Positions 45,039 to 54,759 of a stretch of 64,000 nucleotides of DNA are shown piece after piece. Numbering within the stretch: position 1 is the stretch's first letter; every line of letters starts with the position of its first letter. This DNA comes from an uncultured Rhodospirillales bacterium. Its GTDB lineage: Bacteria; Pseudomonadota; Alphaproteobacteria; Acetobacterales; Acetobacteraceae. The stretch spans positions 1-64,000 of the forward strand of contig CAIMSN010000073.1 of NCBI GenBank assembly GCA_903844135.1, in the 5' to 3' direction. The position numbers were made by a program, and so were the translations under genes. The notes beneath the pieces are model-generated. The model had not been told where the DNA came from and did no database searches. It saw only the letters and a list, made by a program, of their open reading frames with translations.

Positions 45039-45665
45039 ATGCGGCACGAGGATGTCTGGCGCGCGCTCGATACGCTCGCCGCGGAGAAGGGGTTGTCGCC
45101 CTCCGGCCTGGCCCGCGCCGCCGGGCTCGATCCGACCAGCTTCAACCGCTCCAAACGGGTCGGCCGCGGCAAGCTGCGCTGGCCCAGCACCGAGAGCCTG
45201 TCGCGTGTGCTGGCGGCGACCGGGGCGACCCTGGAGAGCTTCGCCGCCCTGGTCGGCGGCGCGCGGGTGCTGTCGGTCGCACGCGGCCAGCGCGGCCGGC
45301 CGATCCCGCTGCTGACGCTGTCGCATCTCGCCGGGACGGGGCTGTTCGACCCGTCCGCCCAGCCGGCCGACGCCGCAACGGAGCATGTCGAGGCGCCGCC
45401 TCCGGCGGGCCCGCACGCCTACGCGGTCAGGATCGATACCGACCGCTTCGAGCCCCTGTTTCGTCAGGGAAGCACGCTGATCGTGTCGCCGGACGCGGCG
45501 ATCCGGCCTGGGGACAGGGTGCTCGCCGGCTTCGGCGGCACGGTCGCGCTCTGCCTGGTGCGCGAGAGCGGCGGCGCATCCCCTGCCCTGGGCGCCCTCG
45601 CCGGCGACGCGATCCCGGAGGGCGCGGCGACCGGGCTGCACAGGATCGTCTGGGCCAGCCTTTGA
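45039..45665 (+). CDS. S24/LexA-like HTH regulator, probably non-cleaving
   Basis: A 208-aa protein. Residues 1-70 form an HTH (SPSGLARAAGLDPTSFNRSK). Residues 128-208 have the S24 layout (AYAVRIDTDRFEPLFRQGST, then LIVSPDAAIRPGDRVLAGFG). Where the family has DSM(E/x)P with the catalytic serine, this protein has DRFEP, and no lysine is found at the usual later position (GTVALCLVRESG). It may be a constitutive repressor that does not self-cleave. Upstream small gene is coupled by proximity. A GCCAGCC word repeats three times across its stop codon. Confidence 0.7.
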   Translation: MRHEDVWRALDTLAAEKGLSPSGLARAAGLDPTSFNRSKRVGRGKLRWPSTESLSRVLAATGATLESFAALVGGARVLSVARGQRGRPIPLLTLSHLAGTGLFDPSAQPADAATEHVEAPPPAGPHAYAVRIDTDRFEPLFRQGSTLIVSPDAAIRPGDRVLAGFGGTVALCLVRESGGASPALGALAGDAIPEGAATGLHRIVWASL

Positions 45666-45698
45666 AAGCCAGCCTTGAGGGCCAGCCGTCGAAACCTC

Positions 45699-46997
45699 TC
45701 AGCCGGCCCACTGGCGGGCGAGCGGCCCGATATCGAGGGCGATGCCGCCCAGCGCCTTGATGCGCGCGGCATAGATCACGCCGAGCGGGCCTGGAGCGGA
45801 GACCACGAACACAGCGCCGCGATGCGGCACCGCGATCGACTCCAGCACCCGGCGATGGCCGTCGGGTAGGAAGCCGGCCGGATCCAGCCCGTCCGGCGCG
45901 ACCGGCAGGCCGGCCTCGTCCGGCACCAGGATGGTCGCGGTCTCCGACACGCCGGAGAAATGCGCCAGCTTGCGGAACATGGCGGTCTGCGCGCCGACGA
46001 AGCCCAGGAACGGCAGGCCGCTGAGGAGCGTGCGCAGATACGGCACCGTCTGATGCATCAGTTGGGCGATATGGGTGCTGGCGTACAGCGCATCGGTGGA
46101 GGCGCGCACCAGGCGGTGCATCTCGGCGAGGTATCCGAAATGATGCTTCTCCCGGTCCATGTCCTCGGCGTCCGGCACGCCGAGGATGTCGGCGTCGGCG
46201 ATCGCGGCCTGGAAAGCGCTTTTCAGCTCGGACAGGGCCGCCTCGCCGGCGGTCTGCGACGATTGGCCGAACCATCCGGTCCAGACACCGTCGAGGGCGG
46301 CGAGCCGTTCCTCCGGACGCAGGATGCGCTGCGCATTCACGCCGCACAGGGCTGTGAAGTGCGCCAGCGCGATATCCAGCCGCAGCAACGCGAACGGGGT
46401 ACCGTCGGCGATCGCCGCGGAAAGCGCCGCCAGCGCCCGATCGGCGTCGATCCAGCGCGGCGATCGCTGCAGGGCGACCAGGTCGCCCAGGCTGTGCGCG
46501 GGATCGGCCTGGGCCGCCAGCCTGGCCATGGCGAGATGCTCGTAGGGTGGATAGGGCGAGGACGCGGCGGCTGCCAGCCGGTCGAGCAGCGGCCGCAGCG
46601 CGCGCAGCTCGGCATAGGCGCCGGTGACGGCCAGGGCGGAGCTGTAGTTCCAGGCCACGTTGCCCTGGTCGCCGAGCCGGTCCGCCACCGGACGCAACAC
46701 CGCCGCCACCGCGGCGAAATCGCCGGCGTCGCACAGCAGGCCGCCGAGGATGGCGCAGGACTCCGCATCGTCGGGGTCGTGGCGCACCAGGCTTCTGAGG
46801 GCCGCGATCATCCGGTCGCGATCGCCGAGCTGGTGCGCCAGGCGAAAGCGCAGCCGGTACGCCGCGCCGATATCCGGCCAGGCGGCGATCGCCTGCTCGC
46901 AGGCCTGGAGCGCCGCGCCGACATCGCCGCCCTCGGAGAGACTGGTGATCTCGGCGATCCACGACTCCGTCGCGGTCGCCATCGCGCTGTCGTTCAC
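45699..46997 (-). CDS. TPR-like protein of unknown function
   Basis: A 432-aa soluble protein. The first 150 residues read as TPR-type helical repeats (ALQACEQAIAAWPDIGAAYR, DAESCAILGGLLCDAGDFAA). The later region contains an alpha/beta part (GAQTAMFRKLAHFSGVSETA and a GAVFVVSAPGPLGVIYAARI segment) without a recognisable family. The GTG at 46997 overlaps the stop of the upstream gene (GTGA), so the two are translated together. Cytoplasmic by sequence; role unknown. Confidence 0.7.
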   Translation of the reverse strand: MNDSAMATATESWIAEITSLSEGGDVGAALQACEQAIAAWPDIGAAYRLRFRLAHQLGDRDRMIAALRSLVRHDPDDAESCAILGGLLCDAGDFAAVAAVLRPVADRLGDQGNVAWNYSSALAVTGAYAELRALRPLLDRLAAAASSPYPPYEHLAMARLAAQADPAHSLGDLVALQRSPRWIDADRALAALSAAIADGTPFALLRLDIALAHFTALCGVNAQRILRPEERLAALDGVWTGWFGQSSQTAGEAALSELKSAFQAAIADADILGVPDAEDMDREKHHFGYLAEMHRLVRASTDALYASTHIAQLMHQTVPYLRTLLSGLPFLGFVGAQTAMFRKLAHFSGVSETATILVPDEAGLPVAPDGLDPAGFLPDGHRRVLESIAVPHRGAVFVVSAPGPLGVIYAARIKALGGIALDIGPLARQWAG

Positions 46998-48904
46998 GAC
47001 GATGATCCGGCTCCTGTCAGAAGGAGCCGTAGCTGTTCGCGTATCGCCTCCAGATCGACACTGTAGTTGACGCGCAGCGGATCGTCGATCGGAATGACCC
47101 CGGCATCGTCGGGCCGGTCCTCGACATGGCGCGCATCGAGCACGATCTGCGGCACCGGCGCCTCGCGGTAGGTCGGATCGCTGTAGATGCCCAGATCCGA
47201 CACCGCGCTCTGGTAGGCGCGGCCGGCCAGCACCAGGCCGGGGCGGTTGCCGATCCAGCGATATTTCGCCAGGCCAGCGCCCCACGGGGTGACGAAGAAA
47301 TCGGCGTTGCGGCTCCAGAACACGCTGCGTTCCATGCGGGCGCCGATGGTGTCGACCATCACCACCGCGCTTCCGGCGATCGACGCCGCGATCGCGGCCG
47401 CGATCGCGCGCTCGATCTCGGTCGGATCGGCGGTCATCGCATGCTGGCCGTGACTCTCGAAGCTGCCCTGGCCGCTGCTGTTGTGCCCGTCGACGACGAT
47501 GGCGACGCGGTCGTTGGTCTCCTCGCGCAGCATGCCGACCAGGGCGAGCGCGAAGCCGGCAAAATCGACCACGGTGCGGTTCTCCACCCTGAGCCCGAGC
47601 AGCACGACCGGAACGCCGGCGGCGCGCAGCGACCGCAGCGTCTCCCGATCCCGCACGGTGGACTCGTGGGTTTCCGCCAGGCCGATGATCCGGCTCGCCA
47701 GATCCTCGGTGACGAGGCAGCCGGTGGGAGAGAGCAGGCAGAGCCCATCGTCGTAGACGTGCGCGCACAGATCGGCGATCGCGGCGAAGCGCCGGTCCAC
47801 CCGTCCGTGCAGCGACGGATAGAGACGGTCGATCCTGCCGAACATCTCGGAGGCGTCGGCGTTCAGCATGACGATCTCCGGCATCGACTGGGCCGGAACG
47901 TGCGCGACGATGGACGCGACCCCCGACAGGTCCTGCCAGAGATGATGGCCGAGATGCGAGTGCAGGAACAGGAACGCGATCCGGCGCGACGGACGCAGGA
48001 GATACCGCACCAGCGGCGACAGGAAATCCCGCGCGTGCCGCTGGATGCACACGGCGATCGGCTGCGCCGGATGATGCTGCAGCAGGAAGGCGCCGGTGGC
48101 CGCATCGCGGACGTAGCAGGCGCCGGACACCGGAAACCAGACCGCGACGGTCTGGCAGACATGCATTGTGGCGACGACGACGAACGGCAATCCGTGGCGC
48201 TGGTCGAGGAACCGGTAGCCGAACACGAAATGGCTGAGGGCGAGGCAGATGTCGGTCGAGACCGGGGCTCCGTCGACCGGCGAGGGGAGCGTGAGCCGCC
48301 CGTCCGCGGCCGCCTGCGGCGCGAGATCGCGCACGATGCTCTGCGTCAGCCTGCCGAGCGCCCGGCGCGACAGCCGGACCATCGCGCCATCGCTATTGGG
48401 CTCGCCGAGCACGGCGCCGAAAATCTGCTCCGAAAGCAGGACCGGAGGCGACGGCGGCGCCGCCTCGAACGGGCGACGAAGCTGCTCCAGCGTCGCCGGA
48501 TCGAGGTCGAGCAGCGCCGGCGGGAAGGAATCCGGCAGACTGGTGCCGCGCAGCACGAACGCCAGCGCCGCCGCGAGCGGGCCGGCGGCGGCGTCGCGCG
48601 CGGCGGCCTGGAACGAGGGCGACAGCGCATCGAACGCATGGGCGATCACCGCGAAGGATCGGTCCAGGAACCAGCAGGCCTGCAGGCCGTCGCGATGAAG
48701 CAGCGCCAGCACCGACACGGCACCCAGTCCGCACAGCAGGAAGTCCGGCCGCCAGCCCTCGCCGACGTCGCCGAGCCAGGCGCCGTTCCAGGTGATCGGC
48801 AGCGACGCGCCGTCCGCGGAGCGGACGACGAAGCCGTCGCCGGAATTCGCGACATCCAGACGCCGGATGGCGCGATCCCCGACCCGTCCCTCGTCCACCG
48901 ACAT
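46994..48904 (-). CDS. large unknown protein with GT61-like C-terminal motif
   Basis: A 636-aa protein without a clear signal peptide. The C-terminal third has VFWSRNADFFVTPWGAGLAK followed by YRWIGNRPGLVLAG, which resembles the HGAG-L segment of DUF563/GT61 glycosyltransferases. LFLHSHLGHHLWQDLSG is a His-rich segment in the middle. The N-terminal half is unassigned. Possible roles include surface glycan synthesis or glycan recognition; this is inference. Coupled to the TPR-like gene downstream and 31 bases from dnaB. Confidence 0.6.
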   Translation of the reverse strand: MSVDEGRVGDRAIRRLDVANSGDGFVVRSADGASLPITWNGAWLGDVGEGWRPDFLLCGLGAVSVLALLHRDGLQACWFLDRSFAVIAHAFDALSPSFQAAARDAAAGPLAAALAFVLRGTSLPDSFPPALLDLDPATLEQLRRPFEAAPPSPPVLLSEQIFGAVLGEPNSDGAMVRLSRRALGRLTQSIVRDLAPQAAADGRLTLPSPVDGAPVSTDICLALSHFVFGYRFLDQRHGLPFVVVATMHVCQTVAVWFPVSGACYVRDAATGAFLLQHHPAQPIAVCIQRHARDFLSPLVRYLLRPSRRIAFLFLHSHLGHHLWQDLSGVASIVAHVPAQSMPEIVMLNADASEMFGRIDRLYPSLHGRVDRRFAAIADLCAHVYDDGLCLLSPTGCLVTEDLASRIIGLAETHESTVRDRETLRSLRAAGVPVVLLGLRVENRTVVDFAGFALALVGMLREETNDRVAIVVDGHNSSGQGSFESHGQHAMTADPTEIERAIAAAIAASIAGSAVVMVDTIGARMERSVFWSRNADFFVTPWGAGLAKYRWIGNRPGLVLAGRAYQSAVSDLGIYSDPTYREAPVPQIVLDARHVEDRPDDAGVIPIDDPLRVNYSVDLEAIREQLRLLLTGAGSSS

Positions 48905-48935
48905 GCTGGTTTCTTTCGCGAGAGCGGCCCGGCGG

Positions 48936-50462
48936 TCAGCCGTGGACGGTGTCCAGATCCGCGAAGCGGGTGAATTCGCCTTCGAAGAACAGATCGATCT
49001 TGCCGGTGGGGCCGTGGCGCTGCTTTTCCAGCAGCAGTTCGGCCTTGTTGTGGGCGAGCTCCATTTTGTGCTGCCACGCTTCCATCGCGACGTGGAACTT
49101 GTCGCTGCTGTCGAACATGGTGTCCTTGGGGATGCGCTGCTGAAGGTAGTATTCGTCGCGATAGACGAACATCACCGCGTCGGCGTCCTGTTCGATCGAG
49201 CCGGACTCGCGGAGGTCCGAGAGCTGCGGCCGCTTGTCCTCGCGGCTCTCGACCTGGCGCGAGAGCTGCGACAGGGCCAGCACGGGAATGGCGAGTTCCT
49301 TGGCGATCGCCTTGAGGCCCTGCGTGATCATCGAGATTTCCAGCACCCGGTTGTCCGGCTTGGTGCCGACCGCGGGGCGCATGAGCTGGAGATAATCGAC
49401 CACCACAAGGCTGAGCCCCTTGGTGCGGGCGAGGCGGCGGCAGCGGGTGCGCATCGCCGACAGGCTGATCGCCGGCGTGTCGTCGATATGCAGCGGCAGG
49501 GTCTGCAGTTCGCGGCTGACCTGCACGAAGCGGTCGAATTCCTTCTGGCCGATCTCGCCGCGCCGGATACGCTCGCCGGAGACCCGGCTCTCCTCGGAGA
49601 GCAGGCGGGTGGCGAGCTGCTCGGCGCTCATTTCCAGGGAGAAGAACGCGACCGAGCCACGCGGCATCACCCCGGTCTCGCGTCCCTCGAGCATCAGCGA
49701 ACGCGCCGCGCCGAACGCGATCTTGGTGGCGAGCGCGGTCTTGCCCATCGCCGGACGGCCGGCCAGGATCAGCAGGTCGGACGGGTGCAGGCCGCCGGTC
49801 TTCTTGTCGAGGTCGCGCAGCCCGGTGGTCAGGCCGCTGACCGCGCCGGTGCGGTGGAACGCCTTCTCGGCGATGCCGATCGCATCGGTCAGCGCGCGTT
49901 CGAAGCTGACGAAGCCGCCATCCTGGCCCTTCTCGGTCGCCAAGTTGAACAGGGTCTCCTCCGCCGCCTCGATCTGCTGGGCGCCGTCGAGCTCGGGGTC
50001 GAGACCGAACGCGTTGTTGACCACGGTCTCGCCGATCTCGATCAGTTGGCGCCGGATCCAGGCATCGTGGATCGCCCGGCCATACTCGCCGGCATTGATG
50101 ATGCCGACCATCGCGGTGAGAAGCTGCGCCAGGTAGGCGGTGCCGCCGACCTCGTCGAGCAGGCCGGAATGCTCGAACTCGGCGCGCAGCGTGATGGCAT
50201 CGGCGAGCTGGCCGGCTTCGACGCGGCGGACGATCGACTGGTAGATGCGGCCATGGATCGGATCGATGAAATGGTCCGGGGTCAGGAACTCGGCGACCCG
50301 CTCGTAGGCCTTGTTGTTGGCCAGCAGCGCGCCGAGCAGCGCCTGCTCGGCGGCGGCGTTGGACGGCGGCAGGCGCTGCGACAGGCCGAACAGCCCGCTT
50401 TCGCGCCCCGCGTCGCGCGATGCTTCGCGCCCGCCCTCCTGCAAGGTCTCGATCCTGTTCAC
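48936..50462 (-). CDS. dnaB: replicative DNA helicase
   Basis: A 508-aa hexameric helicase that unwinds DNA at the replication fork. The N-terminal domain holds LPPSNAAAEQALLGALL. The RecA-like domain has Walker A LAGRPAMGKTALATKIA, FFSLEMSAEQLATRLLSEES, Walker B LVVVDYLQLM, and SDLRESGSIEQDADAVMFVY. GTG start at 50462; no intein or insertion. Preceded on the same strand by an AGE epimerase gene (nine-base gap). Confidence 0.96.
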   Translation of the reverse strand: MNRIETLQEGGREASRDAGRESGLFGLSQRLPPSNAAAEQALLGALLANNKAYERVAEFLTPDHFIDPIHGRIYQSIVRRVEAGQLADAITLRAEFEHSGLLDEVGGTAYLAQLLTAMVGIINAGEYGRAIHDAWIRRQLIEIGETVVNNAFGLDPELDGAQQIEAAEETLFNLATEKGQDGGFVSFERALTDAIGIAEKAFHRTGAVSGLTTGLRDLDKKTGGLHPSDLLILAGRPAMGKTALATKIAFGAARSLMLEGRETGVMPRGSVAFFSLEMSAEQLATRLLSEESRVSGERIRRGEIGQKEFDRFVQVSRELQTLPLHIDDTPAISLSAMRTRCRRLARTKGLSLVVVDYLQLMRPAVGTKPDNRVLEISMITQGLKAIAKELAIPVLALSQLSRQVESREDKRPQLSDLRESGSIEQDADAVMFVYRDEYYLQQRIPKDTMFDSSDKFHVAMEAWQHKMELAHNKAELLLEKQRHGPTGKIDLFFEGEFTRFADLDTVHG

Positions 50463-50471
50463 GCCGGCAGT

Positions 50472-51704
50472 CTAGCCCGGCAGGCGCGCGCTTGAAACAC
50501 GATCCGGGCGAAACTGGTCCAGTTCGATCCAGGCGGTCATGATGTGGTAGAACGAGCTGGTCGGGATGGTCTGCACCGATGGACGGCCGAACGCGTCGAG
50601 CTGGTCGATCCAGGTGCCGGGCGGCATCGCCTGGCTGCCGGCACCCACCAGATAGCGGCTCTGTATGTTGTCGGCGGTGCGCACGATGGTGCGCAGCGCG
50701 GCCTCCTGCTCCTCCTGTTGCCCGGCGCGTCGATGCAGCACGCAGCCGGCACGCAGCAGCTCGGTCTGCGGCCAGAGCCGCGACGTAGAGCGGCGCTGGC
50801 CGCCGTCGCGGGCGATCTCGTCGCGCATCAGCCCGGTCTCGGCGCCGACGCCGTGCCCGTCCAGCACCCGGGCCAAGGCGCCGATCGCCGGTGCGGCGGG
50901 CGTGCCGCCGAACAGCGCCTCCTGCCGGTCCAGCAGCCAGATCCACTCCACCTGGTGGCCGGGCTCGACCGAGTCGCCGTCCATGCCGCCGGCGCGGCGC
51001 CAGTCCGGGGTGAAATATTCCGCCAGCGTGCCGGTCTCCGGGTCGAGGAAGCGGGCATGGAACAGATCCGCCATCTCGGCCGCGAGATCGGCCCAGCGCG
51101 CATCGCCGCTCGCCTCGAACAGGGCATGCGACGCCTCCAGCAGATGCATGTGCGGATTCTGCAGCCGCCATCCGGGCTCCACCGGCAGGGCGTTCAGGAA
51201 GCCGCCGGCCGGATGGGTCATGTGCGCGCGCAGGAAGTCCAGCGTGCGTTCCGCCTCGCGCAGCGGCGCCGCCGCGCCGCTGACGCGGGCATGATGGGCG
51301 AACGCGAACAGCACGAAGGCGATGTCGTAGAGGTCGGCGGCCTGGTCGTGCGGCCGGCCGTCCGGCTTCAGCCGTCGCACCCAGGCGCCCGGCCGGCCGC
51401 GCCCGTGCCGGACGATGAAGCGATACAGCCCCTCGGCCAGCGCGGCGGCGCCGGCGACGCCGCGCTCCGCTGCGATGGAGAACACGTAGAGCTGGCGGGC
51501 CTGCACGCGCATCCTGGTGTAGCCGGGATCGGCCGCGGCGCCGGAGAGCTGCAGATGTTCGAAGGCCGGCCGCGACCCGTCGCCGAGCGCCGGCGCGAAA
51601 CCGTGCGCCGCCCAGAACGGCAGCGCCTGGTCGAAGATCCAGTCCCGCAGCGCGTCGCGGACGCGGCCGAGATCGGCCGGCGCGACATGGTCAGCGTGCG
51701 ACAT
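50472..51704 (-). CDS. AGE-family epimerase/isomerase
   Basis: A 410-aa (alpha/alpha)6-barrel protein of the N-acylglucosamine 2-epimerase superfamily. Landmarks: RQLYVFSIAAERG, GWRLQNPHMHLLEASHALFE (catalytic His region), EYFTPDWRR, GHQVEWIWLL, RLWPQTELLRA. The second-barrel histidine motif is present. It could act on mannose or fructose derivatives for surface sugar precursors, which suits the hldE neighbour. Confidence 0.85.
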   Translation of the reverse strand: MSHADHVAPADLGRVRDALRDWIFDQALPFWAAHGFAPALGDGSRPAFEHLQLSGAAADPGYTRMRVQARQLYVFSIAAERGVAGAAALAEGLYRFIVRHGRGRPGAWVRRLKPDGRPHDQAADLYDIAFVLFAFAHHARVSGAAAPLREAERTLDFLRAHMTHPAGGFLNALPVEPGWRLQNPHMHLLEASHALFEASGDARWADLAAEMADLFHARFLDPETGTLAEYFTPDWRRAGGMDGDSVEPGHQVEWIWLLDRQEALFGGTPAAPAIGALARVLDGHGVGAETGLMRDEIARDGGQRRSTSRLWPQTELLRAGCVLHRRAGQQEEQEAALRTIVRTADNIQSRYLVGAGSQAMPPGTWIDQLDAFGRPSVQTIPTSSFYHIMTAWIELDQFRPDRVSSARLPG

Positions 51705-51725
51705 CGTCCCGTCCCATATCCGGTC

Positions 51726-53192
51726 TCAAGCCTGCCTGATCCTGGCGATGGTCGCGCTGGTCGAGCTGTCCGGCACCAGCCTGGCGAGCACCAGCCTTCC
51801 GCCGGCCGCCTCGACCTCCGCGCGCCCCACCACCTGCTCCGGCGCGTAGTCGGCGCCCTTGACCAGCACGTCCGGCAGCAGCGCGGTGATCAGCGCCAGC
51901 GGGGTGTCGTCCTCGAAGCCGACCACGGCGTCGACATGGCGGATGGACGCCACCAGTTGGGCGCGCGCCGCCAGGGCATTGACCGGCCGCGACGGGCCCT
52001 TGAGCCGCGCCACGCTGGCGTCGCTGTTGAGACCGACCACCAGCCGGTCGCAGGCGGCGCGGGCGGCGGCCAGGATGGCGACGTGGCCGGGATGCAGGAT
52101 GTCGAAGCAGCCGTTGGTGAAGCCGACCGACAGGCCCTGCGCCTTCCAGCGCGCCACCAGGCCCAGCACCCGCGGCAACGAGGACAGGCCGGCGAGCGGC
52201 CCCTCCCGGCCGGGCTCGCCCAGCGCCACGCCGAGCGCCTGGTCGGTGAGGTCGAGCTCCTCCATGACCTCGGCCAGGTCGGCGGTGGCGGTGCCCAGCT
52301 TGCCCACCACCACGCCGGCGGCGGCGTTGGCGATATGCATGGATTGCTCCAACGACCGGCCGGAGGCGTAGGAGAGCGCCAGGGCGGCGATCACGGTATC
52401 GCCGGCGCCGGACACGTCGAACACCTCGCGCGCCCTGGAGCGCACCGCATGCGCGCCGCCGTCGCGCTCGACCAGCAGCATGCCCTTCTCCGAGCGGGTG
52501 GCCAGGATCGCCTCCGACTCCGCCTGGTCCATCACCAGCCGCGCGGCTTCCTCGACCTGGGCCTCGTCCTCGATCGGCAGGCCGGAGGCGGCGGCGAGCT
52601 CGCGGGCATTGGGGGTGATGCAGGTGGCGCCGCGATAGCGCCGGAAATCGCGCGATTTCGGATCGACGAACACGGCGATGCGATGCCGGCGGGACAGCGC
52701 GATGGCGCGCTCGATCACCGTCTCGCTCAGCACCCCCTTGCCGTAATCGGACAGCAGCATCACCGAGGCCGACCCGGCATGCGCCTCGATCGCGCCGATC
52801 AGTCCGGCCTCCTCGTCCGGCTGGAGCGGCAGGCGGCTCTCCTCGTCGGTGCGCACCACCTGCTGGTTGGCGGCGATGAAGCGGGTCTTGCAGACGGTCG
52901 GACGCGACGTGGAGACGATGGTGGCATCGGTCAGACGGTCCATCGCGCCGACCAGCCGGCGCAGCGCCTGTCCGGCCTCGTCGTCGCCGGCCAGGCCGAC
53001 CAGGATCGCCCGGCCGCCGAGAGAGAGGATGTTGTGCGCGACGTTGCCGACCCCGCCCGGCATCTCCCGGCTGCGCGTCAGGCGCAGCACCGGCACCGGG
53101 GCTTCCGGCGAGATCCGTTCCATGTCGCCGTACTGGAACCGGTCCAGCATGACGTCGCCGACGCACAGCACCACCAGGCCGGAGAAATCCAT
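51726..53192 (-). CDS. hldE: bifunctional heptose 7-phosphate kinase / heptose 1-phosphate adenylyltransferase
   Basis: A 488-aa fusion making ADP-heptose for LPS core. The N-terminal ribokinase-type domain (1 to about 320) has VVLCVGDVMLDRFQYGD, MPGGVGNVAHNILSLG and DVSGAGDTVIAALAL (catalytic Asp). The C-terminal nucleotidyltransferase domain has VGFTNGCFDILHPGH. The ATG at 53192 is two bases after the gmk stop (TGA-G-ATG). Confidence 0.94.
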   Translation of the reverse strand: MDFSGLVVLCVGDVMLDRFQYGDMERISPEAPVPVLRLTRSREMPGGVGNVAHNILSLGGRAILVGLAGDDEAGQALRRLVGAMDRLTDATIVSTSRPTVCKTRFIAANQQVVRTDEESRLPLQPDEEAGLIGAIEAHAGSASVMLLSDYGKGVLSETVIERAIALSRRHRIAVFVDPKSRDFRRYRGATCITPNARELAAASGLPIEDEAQVEEAARLVMDQAESEAILATRSEKGMLLVERDGGAHAVRSRAREVFDVSGAGDTVIAALALSYASGRSLEQSMHIANAAAGVVVGKLGTATADLAEVMEELDLTDQALGVALGEPGREGPLAGLSSLPRVLGLVARWKAQGLSVGFTNGCFDILHPGHVAILAAARAACDRLVVGLNSDASVARLKGPSRPVNALAARAQLVASIRHVDAVVGFEDDTPLALITALLPDVLVKGADYAPEQVVGRAEVEAAGGRLVLARLVPDSSTSATIARIRQA

Positions 53193-53193
53193 C

Positions 53194-53850
53194 TCAGCCG
53201 AAGCTCCGCACCAGGGCGTCCATGCCGGTCTGGCGGGTACGGACCAGGCGGGCGGCCTGCAGCACCGCCCGCGCATCGCCGATCGCCCGGTCCAGCCGGT
53301 CGTTGACCATCACATGGTCGAATTCGTTCCAGTGCGAGATCTCGTCGCGGGCGGCGTCCATGCGCCGGCCGATCTCGGTCGGATCGTCGGCGGCGCGCGA
53401 CCGCAGCCTGGCCTCCAGCGCCTGCAGAGAGGGCGGCAGGACGAACAGCCCGACCACGTCGGCCGGCAGGGCGGCGCGGAGCTGGCGATGGCCCTGCCAG
53501 TCGATGTCGAACACCATGTCGCGGCCGGATTCGAGGCAGGCCTCGACCGGGGCGCGCGGGGTGCCGTAGCCGCGGCCGAACACGGTGGCCCATTCCAGCA
53601 GCTCGCCGCGCTCGGCCATGGCGTCGAACTCGTCGCGGGTGCGGAAGAAATAGTGCACCCCCTCGGTCTCGCCGGGGCGGGGCTGGCGGGTGGTGACGCT
53701 GACGGAATGCATCAGGGCGGGATCGGCGGCCCGCAGCGCGTTGGCGATGGTACTCTTGCCGGCGCCGGACGGCGCGGAGATCACCAGGCAGACGCCGCGC
53801 CGCGCCGGCGGGCAGGCACCCTGCGTCGGCAGGGGATCGGACGACGGCAT
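53194..53850 (-). CDS. gmk: guanylate kinase
   Basis: A 218-aa kinase converting GMP to GDP. It has the P-loop ISAPSGAGKSTIANAL, the GMP-binding SVSVTTRQPRPGE and GVHYFF, and FDIDWQGHRQLR. The N-terminus is about 15 residues longer than the family average, so an internal start is possible. Leads the gmk-hldE-AGE-dnaB run. Confidence 0.95.
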   Translation of the reverse strand: MPSSDPLPTQGACPPARRGVCLVISAPSGAGKSTIANALRAADPALMHSVSVTTRQPRPGETEGVHYFFRTRDEFDAMAERGELLEWATVFGRGYGTPRAPVEACLESGRDMVFDIDWQGHRQLRAALPADVVGLFVLPPSLQALEARLRSRAADDPTEIGRRMDAARDEISHWNEFDHVMVNDRLDRAIGDARAVLQAARLVRTRQTGMDALVRSFG

Positions 53851-53948
53851 GACGAACCCTCGGTTGCGTGTCCGCTTCTAGCAGAGGCAGAACCGAGTCC
53901 GAAACCGCGGCGCCGGCGACGCTGCTGCCCACGCCCCAAGGATCACCC

Positions 53949-54743
53949 ATGCGACTGACCAGCACCCTCGTCACCGGCGCCTCCAGCGGCATCGGCCGCG
54001 CTTTGGCTCTGGCCTGCGCGGCGCCGGGGCGGACGCTGCATCTCTCCGGCCGCGATCCCGCCAGGCTGGCGGACACCGAGGCCGCCTGCCGCGGCCGCGG
54101 CGCCACGGTGCGGACGCGCACGCTCGACGTGGCCGACCGCGCGGCGATGCAGGACTGGATCGGCGATGCCGGGCCGCTCGACCTGGTGCTGGCCTGCGCC
54201 GGCCTGTCCGGCGGGCCGCGGCGGGGAGAAGCCGGACGCGCGCGCCAGGAGGATGCGGAGCAGATAAGGCGCATCTTCGCGGTCAATCTCGACGGGGTGG
54301 TGAACACGGTGCTGCCGGCGATCGCCTCGATGCAGGCGCAGGACCGCGTCGACGGGGTGCGCGGCCGGATCGCCGCGATCGCGTCGGTGGCGGCCGCGGT
54401 CGCCTCGCCCTCGGCGCCGGCCTACGGCGCCTCCAAGGCGGCGGTGGATCGCTGGCTGGTCTCGAACGGCGGCGCGTTCGCGCGCGCGGGCATCCAGCTC
54501 AGCTCGGTGTGCTGCGGTTTCGTGCGCACCCGCATGACCGAGTCGAACCGGTTCCCGATGCCCGGCATCATGGAGGCGGACCGCGCCGCGACGCTGATCC
54601 TGCGCGGGGTGGCGGCCGGAAGGCGTCGCGTGGTGTTCCCCTGGTGGCTCTATGCCGGCGCAAGGGCGATGGACCTGCTGCCGGTCTCGGTGGTGGAGGC
54701 GCTGACGAGCCGGCAACCCGGGAAGGCGCCGCAGGGCACGTGA
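53949..54743 (+). CDS. SDR-family oxidoreductase
   Basis: A 264-aa short-chain dehydrogenase with TLVTGASSGIGRALALACA, ACAGLSGG (NAG-type), IAAIASVAAAVASPSAPAYG leading to the catalytic YGASKAA, and a C-terminal segment ending near the membrane-like VVFPWWLYAGARAMDLLP. The latter pattern is common in SDRs acting on lipids or cell-wall precursors. Start ATG 53949 by family alignment. Faces away from gmk and ends before a double-hairpin terminator. Confidence 0.82.
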   Translation: MRLTSTLVTGASSGIGRALALACAAPGRTLHLSGRDPARLADTEAACRGRGATVRTRTLDVADRAAMQDWIGDAGPLDLVLACAGLSGGPRRGEAGRARQEDAEQIRRIFAVNLDGVVNTVLPAIASMQAQDRVDGVRGRIAAIASVAAAVASPSAPAYGASKAAVDRWLVSNGGAFARAGIQLSSVCCGFVRTRMTESNRFPMPGIMEADRAATLILRGVAAGRRRVVFPWWLYAGARAMDLLPVSVVEALTSRQPGKAPQGT

Positions 54744-54759
54744 AGGCCCAATCCGGGAT

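Noticed and set aside
45655-45690. GCCAGCC repeated three times across the end of the S24-like gene
   Set aside because: Units are short, unevenly spaced and common in such GC-rich DNA, so no function is claimed.
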